Origin: Sulfuriferula plumbiphila
Lineage (GTDB): Bacteria; Pseudomonadota; Gammaproteobacteria; Burkholderiales; Sulfuriferulaceae
Length of the DNA: 64,000 nt
Direction of reading: 5' to 3'
NCBI RefSeq assembly: GCF_009938015.1
Contig: NZ_AP021884.1
Coordinates: forward strand, 1,599,501-1,663,500
Shown: piece by piece, positions 39,008 to 47,623 of the stretch
Layout of the letters: each line of letters opens with the position of its first letter
Position numbering within the stretch: the first letter of the stretch is position 1
The notes under the pieces: model-generated
Database searches by the model: none
Told to the model about the DNA's origin: nothing
Seen by the model: only the letters and a program-made list of their open reading frames with translations
Made by a program: the position numbers and the translations under genes

Positions 39008-39253
39008 ATAGACTGACCCTACGCCAGGGCGATGCGCTAAACCTGATGGTGGAGGGGCAGGACCGTGCTCCGGACCATGCGCTCCATCTTCCCGGGAGTC
39101 GACACGGCGCACGATGCGCCAACGGCGGGTTTGCTAGGCCAGCGCATGCAGGTGCCTGAAAAGCATGCCTGGATGCTCAGGTCGCTTTTGGAAGGGCGAA
39201 GATGCAGCCGTTCCTCCAGAGCACCACCACGATTGCATCATCACCAGTACGGA

Positions 39254-40432
39254 TTACTCGCCATTGGGTGCACCACAGACAGGGTCCGCCAGTCCGGTTT
39301 CAACTGACAGACAGGGGGAGAAAAAGAGCGTGCCCTGATACGCGCCGATCACCGTTCGAATAGACACCAGCACCCAGAAACCGGTCAGCATGACGACCAG
39401 GAAGGCGCCCGCCCATTCAAAGAACTGCAGATGCGTGCTTCTCGCCAGCGCCAGGGTGGCCAGGGAGTACACCCCGATCGGGAAGGTGAAACCCCACCAG
39501 CCCATATTGAAAGGCAAACCCTCCTTGATATAGCGCAGCGTTATCAGCACCGCCATCACCAGCCACCAAAGTCCGTATCCCCAAAGGATGGTTCCCGCAA
39601 TCACTCCGAATCCCTGGGCTACCACACCCATGCTGGCCATACCCTGCGGTGCGAGTATGGTCGGGGCATCACCACCCAGAAGCAGCAGACCCAAGGCGCC
39701 GGTACCAATCGGGCCCAGACTCAGCCAGCTTGATACGGCCATATCGCGCGGCGGCAGTTTGTGTAGTACCAGCCGCATGAACAGGATCACGAGCACACCC
39801 ATGGCCAGCGGCACGGATATGGCCCACAGGATATAGCTCATAAAGAAAATCAGCACCGCCGAGGACGCGTCCGTCAGATGCGGCGCCAGCAATCCACCGC
39901 TCGCGGCCGTCACCTCGGCTGCCACAATGGGCAATAGCCACACCGCCGTCATGTTTTCGATGCTGTGCGTCTGGCGGGTAAACATCAGATAAGGCAGCAC
40001 GACCGCGCACAGCAGGGCCAGCAGCGCGTCTATCCACCACAGGCCATACGCAATGGAGACTGCGGTCTGACCCCAGCGGTTGATTCCGAAGGCCAGGAAG
40101 CCGTTTAAAATGGTAGCCAGCCCCATCGGGATGGCGCCAAAAAACATCGACACGACCGGATGCTGAAAGATGGCTTTTGCTTCATTAGGAAAGAACATCC
40201 AGCGCAGCAGATACAGCACGCTGAACAAGACGAAAAGAAAGATATTGAAACGCCAGAAAAAGTCCGCAATCGGATATAACGTCGAGTGGCCATAGGGAAA
40301 CTGGTTTAACGCAAGCGCCAGCACGCCGGTACCCATGGTGGCGGTAAACCAGTTGGGCGTGAACTGGCGAATCGCTTCTCGGGGATGCGAAAGTTTTGCA
40401 AGCGGTTGCGGAATGTGCGAATTGGTGTTCAC
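39254..40432 (-). CDS. SLAC1/TehA-type (TDT) membrane transporter
   Basis: Ten-helix membrane protein of the tellurite-resistance/dicarboxylate transporter family, 392 aa. It starts with a soluble N-terminus, then FTPNWFTATMGTGVLALAL, the usual first TDT helix. Later segments are WLLPIVAAEVTAASGGLLAPH and GWWGFTFPIGVYSLATLALA. Bacterial members move C4-dicarboxylates, sulfite or anions; substrate is not predictable. It is on its own. Confidence 0.87.
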   Translation of the reverse strand: MNTNSHIPQPLAKLSHPREAIRQFTPNWFTATMGTGVLALALNQFPYGHSTLYPIADFFWRFNIFLFVLFSVLYLLRWMFFPNEAKAIFQHPVVSMFFGAIPMGLATILNGFLAFGINRWGQTAVSIAYGLWWIDALLALLCAVVLPYLMFTRQTHSIENMTAVWLLPIVAAEVTAASGGLLAPHLTDASSAVLIFFMSYILWAISVPLAMGVLVILFMRLVLHKLPPRDMAVSSWLSLGPIGTGALGLLLLGGDAPTILAPQGMASMGVVAQGFGVIAGTILWGYGLWWLVMAVLITLRYIKEGLPFNMGWWGFTFPIGVYSLATLALARSTHLQFFEWAGAFLVVMLTGFWVLVSIRTVIGAYQGTLFFSPCLSVETGLADPVCGAPNGE

Positions 40433-41060
40433 GGATCATTGTCCTTGGACTAATCGGAAAGGACGAAAGCTGCATAAACCATAATATTTGACTACTCTTG
40501 AGCGATTGGGAGCATTCAAGCGATATCTGGAATCGGAACCAGAATGCCTTTTCAGCAGTATGCAAACCGATATTCCGGCAGAAGACTGCGGTAAGCGCAC
40601 AATAATTTGCGGAAATCAAGAAACCTGGCTGCAAAGAATAACATATGCATTTCAATGGTTATCATCAAATATTTTGCTGGGTATATTATTGAGGGCGGTC
40701 GCCAATAGTGGACATGAACGGATTCATGCGGCCAGTTTTTTGCATAAGAATCTGGCGTTCAAAAGCGGACCGGGGAAAGAACCCCCGGTCTTGTTGCGGA
40801 AGCGCTTGGCGCAGTACTGATCGCGCCGGTCCGGATGGTGGGTTCCGGCCTCTGGGGGTGGCACTTCTGGTGCGACCGCCCGGAACAGAGACGGGTTCTC
40901 CAGGTTTTGGGTCATGCGTTCATTCCCTGAATTCCCCCTGCCAGCCCAGCCTCTTCCCTGACTCGTGCCAAGGATGAATGTCCGTCTCAGGCATGGTAGC
41001 CGCTGGCCGAAACACCGTAGACCCGGCTCATCACGGTAATTGGGTAATTCGGGCCCAACC
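40433..41060. other. Gene-free stretch before the IS element
   Basis: About 630 nt in which I find no convincing gene. It includes an 8-bp hairpin GACCGGGG/CCCCGGTC (40768-40790) that lacks a T-run. Reading frames here have no family features. The last ten bases, GGGCCCAACC (41051-41060), are the left copy of the IS target duplication. Confidence 0.5.
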
Positions 41061-42396
41061 CTGACCCTTCCCCTCAATCATCGCTTGTAAAACAAACGGT
41101 TGCAGAGTATACAGCCGTAAAAACGGCGCATGCATGGCCGGTTAAGCACTTCATTCGTAGCGACCAAACTGCGAAGGAGTGCGACCATGCATGCACAGCG
41201 AATCATACAAGACCTGTTGCAAACTGAATGCGACACTATCCATGCCAAGCGCCGAATTACGCTCGCGCTCATGGTGCAGGCCAGCTGCATTGGGCATCTC
41301 AGCCTTATAGGCATCAGCCGCCGACTCAATAGCAGCACTGCGTTGCGCCACCGCATCAAACGCGGTGACCGGCTGCTCGGCAATCTTCATCTCAGCCACG
41401 AGAAACTCGACGTGTATCGCGCCATGGCGCGGCGCATTCTCATCGGCAACACCCGGCCTGCCATCATCATCGACTGGTCTGATCTATCGGCTGACCGCAG
41501 CCAGCATTTATTACGCGCTGCGTTGATCGTCAAAGGCCGTGCCGTCGTGTTGTACGAAGAAGTGCATCCGATGAAGCAGTACGGCTCCCCCAAGGTGCAT
41601 GAACGCTTTCTGCGACGCCTGCGGGCATTGCTACCGCAGTCCTGCCGCCCAGTTCTCGTTACCGATGCAGGATTCAGGGCGTCCTGGTTCAAGTTGTGCG
41701 AGCGGTTGAAGTTTGACTGGATGGGGCGCATCCGCAACCGCGACATGGTGCACCCGCTGGGCACGACAGATTGGCTGGGTTGCAAGAGCTTGTATCCCAA
41801 GGCCGCCGCCACGCCGCAGGACGAGGGTGAGTTCGAGTACGTGCGCAGTAACCCGGTGGCGTGTCGCCTGGTGCTCTACAAGAAACCGAACTGTCACCGG
41901 CAGGCAAAAACCGCCTTGGGTAAACGCGCGCGCTGTGGCCACAGCCTGAAGCAGGCGAAGACGCAAACCGAACCGTGGCTATTGGCTGTATCACCCAGTC
42001 TGGCTGAACTTGATGCACGTACAGTGGTGGATTTATACAGCGGGCGGATGCAGATTGAACAGTCGTTCCGCGATGTAAAGAATCCGCGCTGGGGCTTGGG
42101 CTTGTCGCTCAGTCAAACTACACGCCCGGATCGTTTGGCGATCCTGCTATTAATCGGGGCGCTGGCGATATTTGCGTTATGGCTGATTGGTCTGGTAGCG
42201 CAGGCACGTGGGTATCGGGTGAACTTCAGCTCACGCGCCCGAGCGGCGGCAACGCTGTCGATCATTTCGCTGGCACGCTGGTGGTTGGAAGAGCCAGTAC
42301 ATCGCACGATTCATTTTCGAAAACGGGAAGTAATCACTGCGCTGGAGGCGCTTGGAAATATGACTTGGAAAATGTAAATATGAGGGGAAGGGTCAG
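41061..42396 (+). mobile_element. IS4-family insertion sequence, intact
   Basis: The left end CTGACCCTTCCCCTCA (41061-41076) is the exact reverse complement of the right end TGAGGGGAAGGGTCAG (42381-42396), giving 16-bp terminal inverted repeats. The 10-bp direct repeat GGGCCCAACC flanks it at 41051-41060 and 42396-42405; one base is shared between repeat and end, so the exact border is ambiguous by 1 nt. The element is about 1.34 kb with a single full transposase. Perfect ends and target duplication mean a recent insertion. It lies just upstream of the hydrogenase activator gene. Confidence 0.9.
41187..42377 (+). CDS. IS4-family transposase
   Basis: DDE transposase, 396 aa. The first catalytic Asp lies in AIIIDWSDLS, the second in PVLVTDAGFRASWF, and the YREK-like region is YSGRMQIEQSFRDVKNPRWG, with the catalytic Glu in IEQSFRD. 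These are IS4-family features. The ATG at 41187 (MHAQRIIQDLLQ) is preferred over 41130. It ends 4 nt before the right inverted repeat and fills the element, so it is probably active. Confidence 0.9.
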   Translation: MHAQRIIQDLLQTECDTIHAKRRITLALMVQASCIGHLSLIGISRRLNSSTALRHRIKRGDRLLGNLHLSHEKLDVYRAMARRILIGNTRPAIIIDWSDLSADRSQHLLRAALIVKGRAVVLYEEVHPMKQYGSPKVHERFLRRLRALLPQSCRPVLVTDAGFRASWFKLCERLKFDWMGRIRNRDMVHPLGTTDWLGCKSLYPKAAATPQDEGEFEYVRSNPVACRLVLYKKPNCHRQAKTALGKRARCGHSLKQAKTQTEPWLLAVSPSLAELDARTVVDLYSGRMQIEQSFRDVKNPRWGLGLSLSQTTRPDRLAILLLIGALAIFALWLIGLVAQARGYRVNFSSRARAAATLSIISLARWWLEEPVHRTIHFRKREVITALEALGNMTWKM

Positions 42397-42511
42397 GGCC
42401 CAACCCCTCTTTATTAATAGGTGCAGACACCCACTCAATGAGGCCAGCTGGCACGATGATACCGCGCAAAAGGCGGGGGAATTCATTCCATCATTCATCT
42501 GCTATCCTGAC

Positions 42512-44020
42512 ATGAGGATATACAATTCTGCAAAGAAAGTTGGCATGCGACGGAATGGTGAGTGGGAAATATTGTTGGTGGGGCCAACGTTGGCTGCGGA
42601 TAAAGCTTTGCGTAAAAGGCTGTCCGTTGATTATGCGCTGTCTTCTGCGAATACCCTGGCTCGAGCCATTAAAGCAATGGAAGCGGGTGATATCGACGCG
42701 GTGGTGTCGGAGCAGCATTATCCTGATGGGCGTGGGGTTGATTTTCTCAAGCAAATGCGGGTCGTCCACCCGAACACCATTCGTATTCTGGTAATGGAAA
42801 CTGTACGGCGTGACGAGATCGTCAAACTGATCAACGACGCGGCGATCTATCAGGTGGTCGGAGCACCGTGGGAGCCCGAACAGATCAGCCTGATGCTCAA
42901 GCGCGCCCTGGAAAGTCGTGAATTGGCGCGCAGGCACCGCTATCTCAGCCACGAGCTGAAATTCGCCGACGCTGTGCTACACCGTCAGAATGACAGCATG
43001 ACGCGCGCGCTGCAAGAAACCTACGAATTCGACAAGTTGGTGTTTTGCAGCAATTCCATGGCCAAACTCTGCAACCAGGCAAAAAAGGCCGCTGCAACCG
43101 ATCTACCCGTGTTGATCGAAGGCGAAACCGGAACCGGCAAAGAACTCATGGCACGGGCGTTGCACCTGTTTAGCGCGCGCAGCAAGCAGATATTTCTGGC
43201 GCAAAATTGCGGTGAGTTGTCAGACAGCTTGTTGCAGTCCGAGTTGTTCGGCCACAAGCGCGGCGCGTTTACCGGCGCGGTGGGTAATCGTCTCGGTCTG
43301 TTTCCGGCGGCTGATGGCGGTACCGTTTTCCTGGATGAAATATCGGATATTTCTCCCGTCATGCAAGTCAGTCTGCTGCGCTTTTTGCAAGAAGGGGAGT
43401 TCAAGCCGGTGGGGGCTGACCAGACCCACCACAGTAATGTCCGCATCATTGCCGCAAGCAATCGCCCATTAAGCCAGTTGGTTGAGGAAGGCCGGTTCCG
43501 CCGCGATCTCTATTACCGCCTGCGCGGCCTGGAGCTGAAAATTCCACCCTTGCGGGAGCGGCCTGAAGATATTCAGGTGCTGACTGATTATTTGATCAAG
43601 AAATACGCCGAGAAAAGTAGCCGGAGGGTGGTGGGTATCTCTGCCGAAGCGATGCAAAGGCTCAAGTGCTATGACTTTCCAGGTAATGTGCGCGAGCTTG
43701 AAAACGAAGTGCGGCGCATGGTTGCGATGACAGAAAGCGGTGCCATCATTACCGTAGATCAACTATCCCCTGAAATAGCCCAAAGTCGACCCGGGTTACA
43801 GAATTTACGCGGGATAGAATTACCCCAGGGCGAGGGTTTTACGCTCAAGAGAACGGTCGAATTTATCGAAGCTCAACTCGTACGCCAGGCCTTGCATCGT
43901 CATCATTGGAACCACTCGCGCGCCGCACGCGAACTGGGTTTGTCGCGTGTGGGTCTGGACAACAAGATCAGGCGCTATGGCATCGAACGCGCCACGGATG
44001 GAGTGACCCAAAATGGCTGA
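42512..44020 (+). CDS. hoxA: HoxA/HupR-like sigma-54 activator with degenerate receiver
   Basis: NtrC-family activator of hydrogenase genes, 502 aa. Residues about 18-140 form a receiver-like domain, residues about 185-415 the AAA+ domain with Walker A GETGTGKE, the sigma-54 contact loop GAFTGA and Walker B GTVFLDEIS, and the C-terminus a Fis-type helix-turn-helix (HSRAARELGLSRVGLDNKIRRYG). The receiver lacks key residues: the acidic pair reads GP (VGPTL), the phospho-acceptor place is Glu67 (VVSEQ), and the usual KPW lysine is Ala118 (GAPW). A longer open frame back to 42179 runs through the IS and is not real. It precedes the sigma-54-dependent hupS promoter. Confidence 0.9.
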   Translation: MRIYNSAKKVGMRRNGEWEILLVGPTLAADKALRKRLSVDYALSSANTLARAIKAMEAGDIDAVVSEQHYPDGRGVDFLKQMRVVHPNTIRILVMETVRRDEIVKLINDAAIYQVVGAPWEPEQISLMLKRALESRELARRHRYLSHELKFADAVLHRQNDSMTRALQETYEFDKLVFCSNSMAKLCNQAKKAAATDLPVLIEGETGTGKELMARALHLFSARSKQIFLAQNCGELSDSLLQSELFGHKRGAFTGAVGNRLGLFPAADGGTVFLDEISDISPVMQVSLLRFLQEGEFKPVGADQTHHSNVRIIAASNRPLSQLVEEGRFRRDLYYRLRGLELKIPPLRERPEDIQVLTDYLIKKYAEKSSRRVVGISAEAMQRLKCYDFPGNVRELENEVRRMVAMTESGAIITVDQLSPEIAQSRPGLQNLRGIELPQGEGFTLKRTVEFIEAQLVRQALHRHHWNHSRAARELGLSRVGLDNKIRRYGIERATDGVTQNG

Positions 44021-44246
44021 TGACAATAAACCACCGGTATCAGAGTTGATACCCTTTCCGTTTTCAAGGGTGTCACCCCAACACACACCAGGCGGTTTCC
44101 GTGAATTAGGCACCACCCCACTGGCGCAACAACTGGGATTGGAAGAATGGCAACTCAATGGCCACTGGTGCAGCCGCTGCCAGGGAATCTGGTACGGCTA
44201 TACACTGGAAACGGAATGTCCCTGCTGCGGCAACCGACATGGTTAG
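44013..44246 (+). CDS. Small zinc-ribbon-like protein
   Basis: A 77-aa protein that overlaps the activator gene by 8 nt. Two CxxC pairs, HWCSRCQGIWYGY and ECPCCGNRHG, suggest a rubredoxin-like or zinc-ribbon knuckle in the last 30 residues. The N-terminal half is polar and probably flexible. No family is recognised. Its translational coupling to the regulator suggests a role in hydrogenase regulation or assembly. Confidence 0.65.
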   Translation: MADDNKPPVSELIPFPFSRVSPQHTPGGFRELGTTPLAQQLGLEEWQLNGHWCSRCQGIWYGYTLETECPCCGNRHG

Positions 44247-44260
44247 CACGCTCATTTAAG

Positions 44261-44277
44261 TTTGCGATATTCGCAAA
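44261..44277. promoter_or_regulatory. Perfect palindrome after the zinc-ribbon gene
   Basis: TTTGCGA (44261-44267) and TCGCAAA (44271-44277) around TAT. It may be an operator upstream of hupS or a weak terminator hairpin for the activator transcript; a T6 run follows at about 44291-44296. Confidence 0.35.
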
Positions 44278-44380
44278 GTCAGGCGTATCGATTTTTTAAG
44301 ACATGAAACTGTAAAGCAGGTTTGCATCTTGGGTTTTGGCACAAACTAAATATACACAGTCCATGCTGATAAGCTAATTC

Positions 44381-44398
44381 TTGGTATCCAATTACCAA
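44381..44398 (+). promoter_or_regulatory. HupR/HoxA-type activator palindrome
   Basis: TTGGTA-N6-TACCAA, which contains TTG-N5-CAA, the half-site spacing reported for the HupR hydrogenase activator. It lies 46 bp upstream of the sigma-54 -24 element, closer than most enhancers but in a suitable AT-rich region where IHF could bend DNA. The rest of the 44247-44534 gap is AT-rich leader. Confidence 0.55.
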
Positions 44399-44443
44399 TA
44401 GCAAAAACAGTCACTTGTTAAGAAATTTCCCTCCAAGAGTATC

Positions 44444-44459
44444 TGGCACCTCTATTGCT
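44444..44459 (+). promoter_or_regulatory. Sigma-54 (-24/-12) promoter of the hydrogenase operon
   Basis: TGGCAC-N5-TTGCT matches the RpoN consensus TGGCAC-N5-TTGCW exactly, with GG and GC ten bases apart. Transcription would start near 44470, about 65 nt before hupS. It agrees with the adjacent gene for a sigma-54 activator. Confidence 0.85.
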
Positions 44460-44534
44460 TATAGTGTTCACAGGCCGGTGTTTCAACTGGATTACCACTC
44501 CCGCCTAATACTCAAACACTAAGGAGGCTAGAAC

Positions 44535-45497
44535 ATGGCAAATCTCTTGTGGTTACAAGGCGGTGCTTGCTCCGGCAACACCATGTCCTTTCTTAACGCC
44601 GAGGAACCGAGCGCCTGTGATCTCGTCACGGACTTCGGTATCAACGTGCTCTGGCACCCATCGCTCGGCGTGGAGCTCGGTGACAACGTGAAGAAAATCC
44701 TGCTCGATTGCATATCCGGCAAGATTGCGCTCGATATCTTCGTGTTCGAGGGCACGGTGGTCACCGCACCCAATGGCACAGGGGAATGGAACCGCTTCGC
44801 CGGTCGCGCGATGCAGGATTGGGTGCGTGAACTGTCCAAGGCGGCCACCTATGTTGTCGCCGTCGGCGACTGCGCCACCTGGGGCGGTATTCCCGCCACC
44901 GCGCCGAATCCCAGCGAATCCAGGGGCATGCAGTTCCTCAAGCGGGAGAAGGGCGGTTTTCTTGGCGATGGATTCAAATCCAAATCCGGTTTGCCGGTGG
45001 TCAACATTCCCGGTTGCCCGGCGCACCCGGACTGGATCACGCAAATCGTGGTCGCGATTGCCACCGGGCGCGGCGCCGACATCGCGGTGGACGAGTTCCA
45101 CCGTCCCAAGACCTTCTTCCAGAGCTTCACCCAGACCGGCTGCACGCGCAACATGCACTTCGCCTACAAGGTGTCGGCCACCGAGTTTGGCCAGCGCAAG
45201 GGCTGCCTGTTCTATGACCTCGGATGTCGCGGTCCGATGACGCATTCGCCCTGCAACCGCATCCTGTGGAACCGGCAGTCATCCAAGACGCGCGCCGGCA
45301 TGCCCTGCCTGGGTTGTACCGAACCCGAATTCCCGTTCTTCGATCTCGCGCCGGGTACCGTATTCAAGACGCAAACGGTGATGGGCGTACCCAAGGATCT
45401 GCCGCTGGGCGTGGACAAGAAAGGTTACATCGCCCTCACTGGCGCAGCCAAAAATGCGGCTCCCGCCTGGGCGGAACAAGACCTCTTCGTGGTTTGA
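44535..45497 (+). CDS. hupS: Group 2a [NiFe] hydrogenase small subunit
   Basis: Electron-transfer subunit, 320 aa. It starts directly MANLLWLQGGACSGNTMSF, with no twin-arginine signal, so the enzyme is cytoplasmic. That, and the C-terminus without a membrane helix, are traits of group 2a (cyanobacterial HupSL and mycobacterial Huc). Cysteine motifs for Fe-S clusters are GACSGN, GDCATWGG, PGCPAHP, QTGCTRN, KGCLFYDLGCRGP, HSPCNRILWN and PCLGCTEP. AAGGAGG precedes the ATG. First gene behind the sigma-54 promoter and 48 nt before hupL. Confidence 0.95.
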   Translation: MANLLWLQGGACSGNTMSFLNAEEPSACDLVTDFGINVLWHPSLGVELGDNVKKILLDCISGKIALDIFVFEGTVVTAPNGTGEWNRFAGRAMQDWVRELSKAATYVVAVGDCATWGGIPATAPNPSESRGMQFLKREKGGFLGDGFKSKSGLPVVNIPGCPAHPDWITQIVVAIATGRGADIAVDEFHRPKTFFQSFTQTGCTRNMHFAYKVSATEFGQRKGCLFYDLGCRGPMTHSPCNRILWNRQSSKTRAGMPCLGCTEPEFPFFDLAPGTVFKTQTVMGVPKDLPLGVDKKGYIALTGAAKNAAPAWAEQDLFVV

Positions 45498-45545
45498 GTG
45501 CTGGCTTGAATCAACCTATCGCGAGACGCTGAAAAGGAGTTACAA

Positions 45546-47144
45546 ATGAGTGCTGTACAAACCCTGGATATTTCCCCGGTGGGTCGAGTTGAAGGCGACC
45601 TGGATGTGCGCGTCGACATCACCGACGGCGTCGTCACCAATGCATGGACTTCGGCCGAGCTGTTCCGCGGCTTCGAAATCATCCTGCGCGACAAGGACCC
45701 GCAAGCGGGCCTGGTGGTGACACCGCGCGCCTGCGGCATCTGCGGCGCCTCGCACCTGACCTGCGCAGCCTGGGCGCTTGATACGGCCTGGGCTACCGAG
45801 GTGCCGCGCAACGCGATCCTGGCGCGCAACCTCGGGCAGATCGCCGAGAGTCTGCAGAGCCAGCCGCGCTATTTCTATGGACTTTACGCCATTGACATGA
45901 CCAACAAGAAGTACCGCAACAGCAAATTCTACGAGGAAGCCTGCAAGCGCTTCGCGCCCTTCACCGGCACCTCGTACGAGCTGGGTGTCACCATCTCTGG
46001 CAAACCGGTGGAGATCTACGCCCTGCTCGGCGGGCAGTGGCCGCATTCGAGCTACATGGTGCCCGGCGGCGTGATGTGCGCACCGACCCTGACAGACATC
46101 ACGCGCTCCCGGTCCATCCTGGAGTATTTCAAGACCACCTGGCTGGAACCGGCGTGGCTGGGTTGCTCGCTGGAGCGCTACGAGCAGATCAAGACCTACG
46201 ATGACTTCATGGCCTGGCTCGACGAGAGTCCGGCGCACGCCAATTCTGACCTCGGCTTCTACTGGCGCATGGGCCTGGACATCGGTCTGGACAAGTACGG
46301 CGGCGGTGTCGGCAAATATATCTCCTGGGGCTATCTGCCGCACGAAGACAAGTACCAGAAGCCCACCATCGACGGCCGCAACGCGGCGCTCATCATGAAG
46401 GGCGGCGTCTACGACGGCAAGACCGATACCCACGTGCTGATGGACCAGAAATACGCCCGCGAGAATGTGATGCACGCCTGGTACGACGAAGGCGACAACG
46501 ACACCCATCCGTTCGATCGCACCACCAGGGCCGTCAGCAAGAATACCCCGGACTTCAACGGCAAGTATTCCTGGTCCACTGCAGTGAGCCATGTCGATTC
46601 GGGGCGTCTGGAGGCGGGTCCGTTCGCACGACAAATGGTCGCTGGCGGCCAGCATGGCGAAGCCTGGCAGCATTATGACGGCCTGATTCTCGATATGTAC
46701 AAGAAGATGGGCGGCCCCAGTCTGCATCTGCGCCAGATTGCACGCATGCATGAAACCATCAAGCTGTATCGTCAGGCCGAACGCTGCCTGGCTGAGTTCC
46801 GGCTGAACGACCCGTGGTACATCAAGCCCAAGGAACGTGATGGCCGTGGCTGGGGTGCTACCGAAGCGATCCGCGGCGCGCTGTGCCACTGGATCGAGGT
46901 GAAGGACGGCAAGATCAAGAACTACCAGATCATCGCCCCGACCACCTGGAACGTGGGTCCGCGTGATGGCCAGAATATCCGCGGGCCGATCGAGGAGGCG
47001 CTGGTTGGTACGCCGATTGCCGATCCGACCGACCCGGTGGAAGTCGGCCATGTGGCGCGTTCTTTCGACTCGTGCCTGGTGTGCACGGTTCATGCGCACG
47101 ACGGCAAGACCGGCAAGGAGTTGGCGCGCTTCCGCACTGCCTGA
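45546..47144 (+). CDS. hupL: Group 2a [NiFe] hydrogenase large subunit
   Basis: Catalytic subunit holding the NiFe(CN)2CO centre, 532 aa. The L1 motif is TPRACGICGASHLTC near residue 65 and the L2 motif is SFDSCLVCTVHAHD near the end. These provide the four nickel cysteines. The roughly 15 residues after CTVH are the C-terminal extension removed by the protease gene downstream. SPVGRVEGDLDVRVDI opens the protein. RBS AAAAGGAG lies before the ATG. H2 oxidation is the expected physiological direction for this group. Confidence 0.95.
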   Translation: MSAVQTLDISPVGRVEGDLDVRVDITDGVVTNAWTSAELFRGFEIILRDKDPQAGLVVTPRACGICGASHLTCAAWALDTAWATEVPRNAILARNLGQIAESLQSQPRYFYGLYAIDMTNKKYRNSKFYEEACKRFAPFTGTSYELGVTISGKPVEIYALLGGQWPHSSYMVPGGVMCAPTLTDITRSRSILEYFKTTWLEPAWLGCSLERYEQIKTYDDFMAWLDESPAHANSDLGFYWRMGLDIGLDKYGGGVGKYISWGYLPHEDKYQKPTIDGRNAALIMKGGVYDGKTDTHVLMDQKYARENVMHAWYDEGDNDTHPFDRTTRAVSKNTPDFNGKYSWSTAVSHVDSGRLEAGPFARQMVAGGQHGEAWQHYDGLILDMYKKMGGPSLHLRQIARMHETIKLYRQAERCLAEFRLNDPWYIKPKERDGRGWGATEAIRGALCHWIEVKDGKIKNYQIIAPTTWNVGPRDGQNIRGPIEEALVGTPIADPTDPVEVGHVARSFDSCLVCTVHAHDGKTGKELARFRTA

Positions 47145-47223
47145 TCAGTGCCCATCTATCATGTAATCCAACAAGCACTGCACGCGTGGGGGCGCCCCTC
47201 GCCTGCGTAGAGGAGACGGGTAC

Positions 47224-47538
47224 ATGCAGAACGACCAGGAAAACGCGTTGCGGAATCGCATCGCGAAAATGATGGCCGATGGCCTGCAAACGCAAACCGA
47301 GCCATTTCCCGAGACCGATCGCGAGTTCGGCCAGTTGCTTGCCGAATTGCGCGATTTGCCTGCGGAAGATTTGAAAGCCAGGCTGGTGGTATCCGGTTTC
47401 GTCGACAAGCCTTACGGTCCGGATCAGATGCGTTGCCAGGAGTGCATGTACTACTTGGTGCATCGCAAGTGGTGCGACTTGCCGGAGCTGGCTGTTCCAG
47501 TGGAGCCTGACTGGTGGTGCCGTCTGTGGCGCATCTAG
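47224..47538 (+). CDS. HiPIP-like tetra-cysteine protein, copy 1
   Basis: A 104-aa protein without signal peptide. The N-terminal about 65 residues are helical and charged. The C-terminal end carries C-x2-C-x9-C-x14-C (CQECMYY, then KWCDLPELAVPVEPDWWCRLWRI), reminiscent of the cluster-binding end of high-potential iron-sulfur proteins (CxxC, C-LFPG, GWC). I infer a [4Fe-4S] or metal site. A clear paralogue lies 0.8 kb downstream. It is between hupL and an OmpW-like gene, so it may be an electron acceptor or assembly factor for the hydrogenase. Confidence 0.7.
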   Translation: MQNDQENALRNRIAKMMADGLQTQTEPFPETDREFGQLLAELRDLPAEDLKARLVVSGFVDKPYGPDQMRCQECMYYLVHRKWCDLPELAVPVEPDWWCRLWRI

Positions 47539-47623
47539 TTATCCAGTTTGCGCGGGCATTGCCGCTGTCGCAAAAGAACTTTAGTCCCATTCCCAACCCT
47601 TCAATAATAATGAGGTCACCAAC

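Noticed and set aside
42179-42511. N-terminal extension of the sigma-54 activator into the IS element
   Set aside because: The extension is transposase DNA in another frame plus the IS end; the receiver-like domain begins after ATG 42512.
45540-47099. 519-codon minus-strand frame opposite hupL
   Set aside because: Complete overlap with the hydrogenase large subunit, no ribosome site and no recognisable family.
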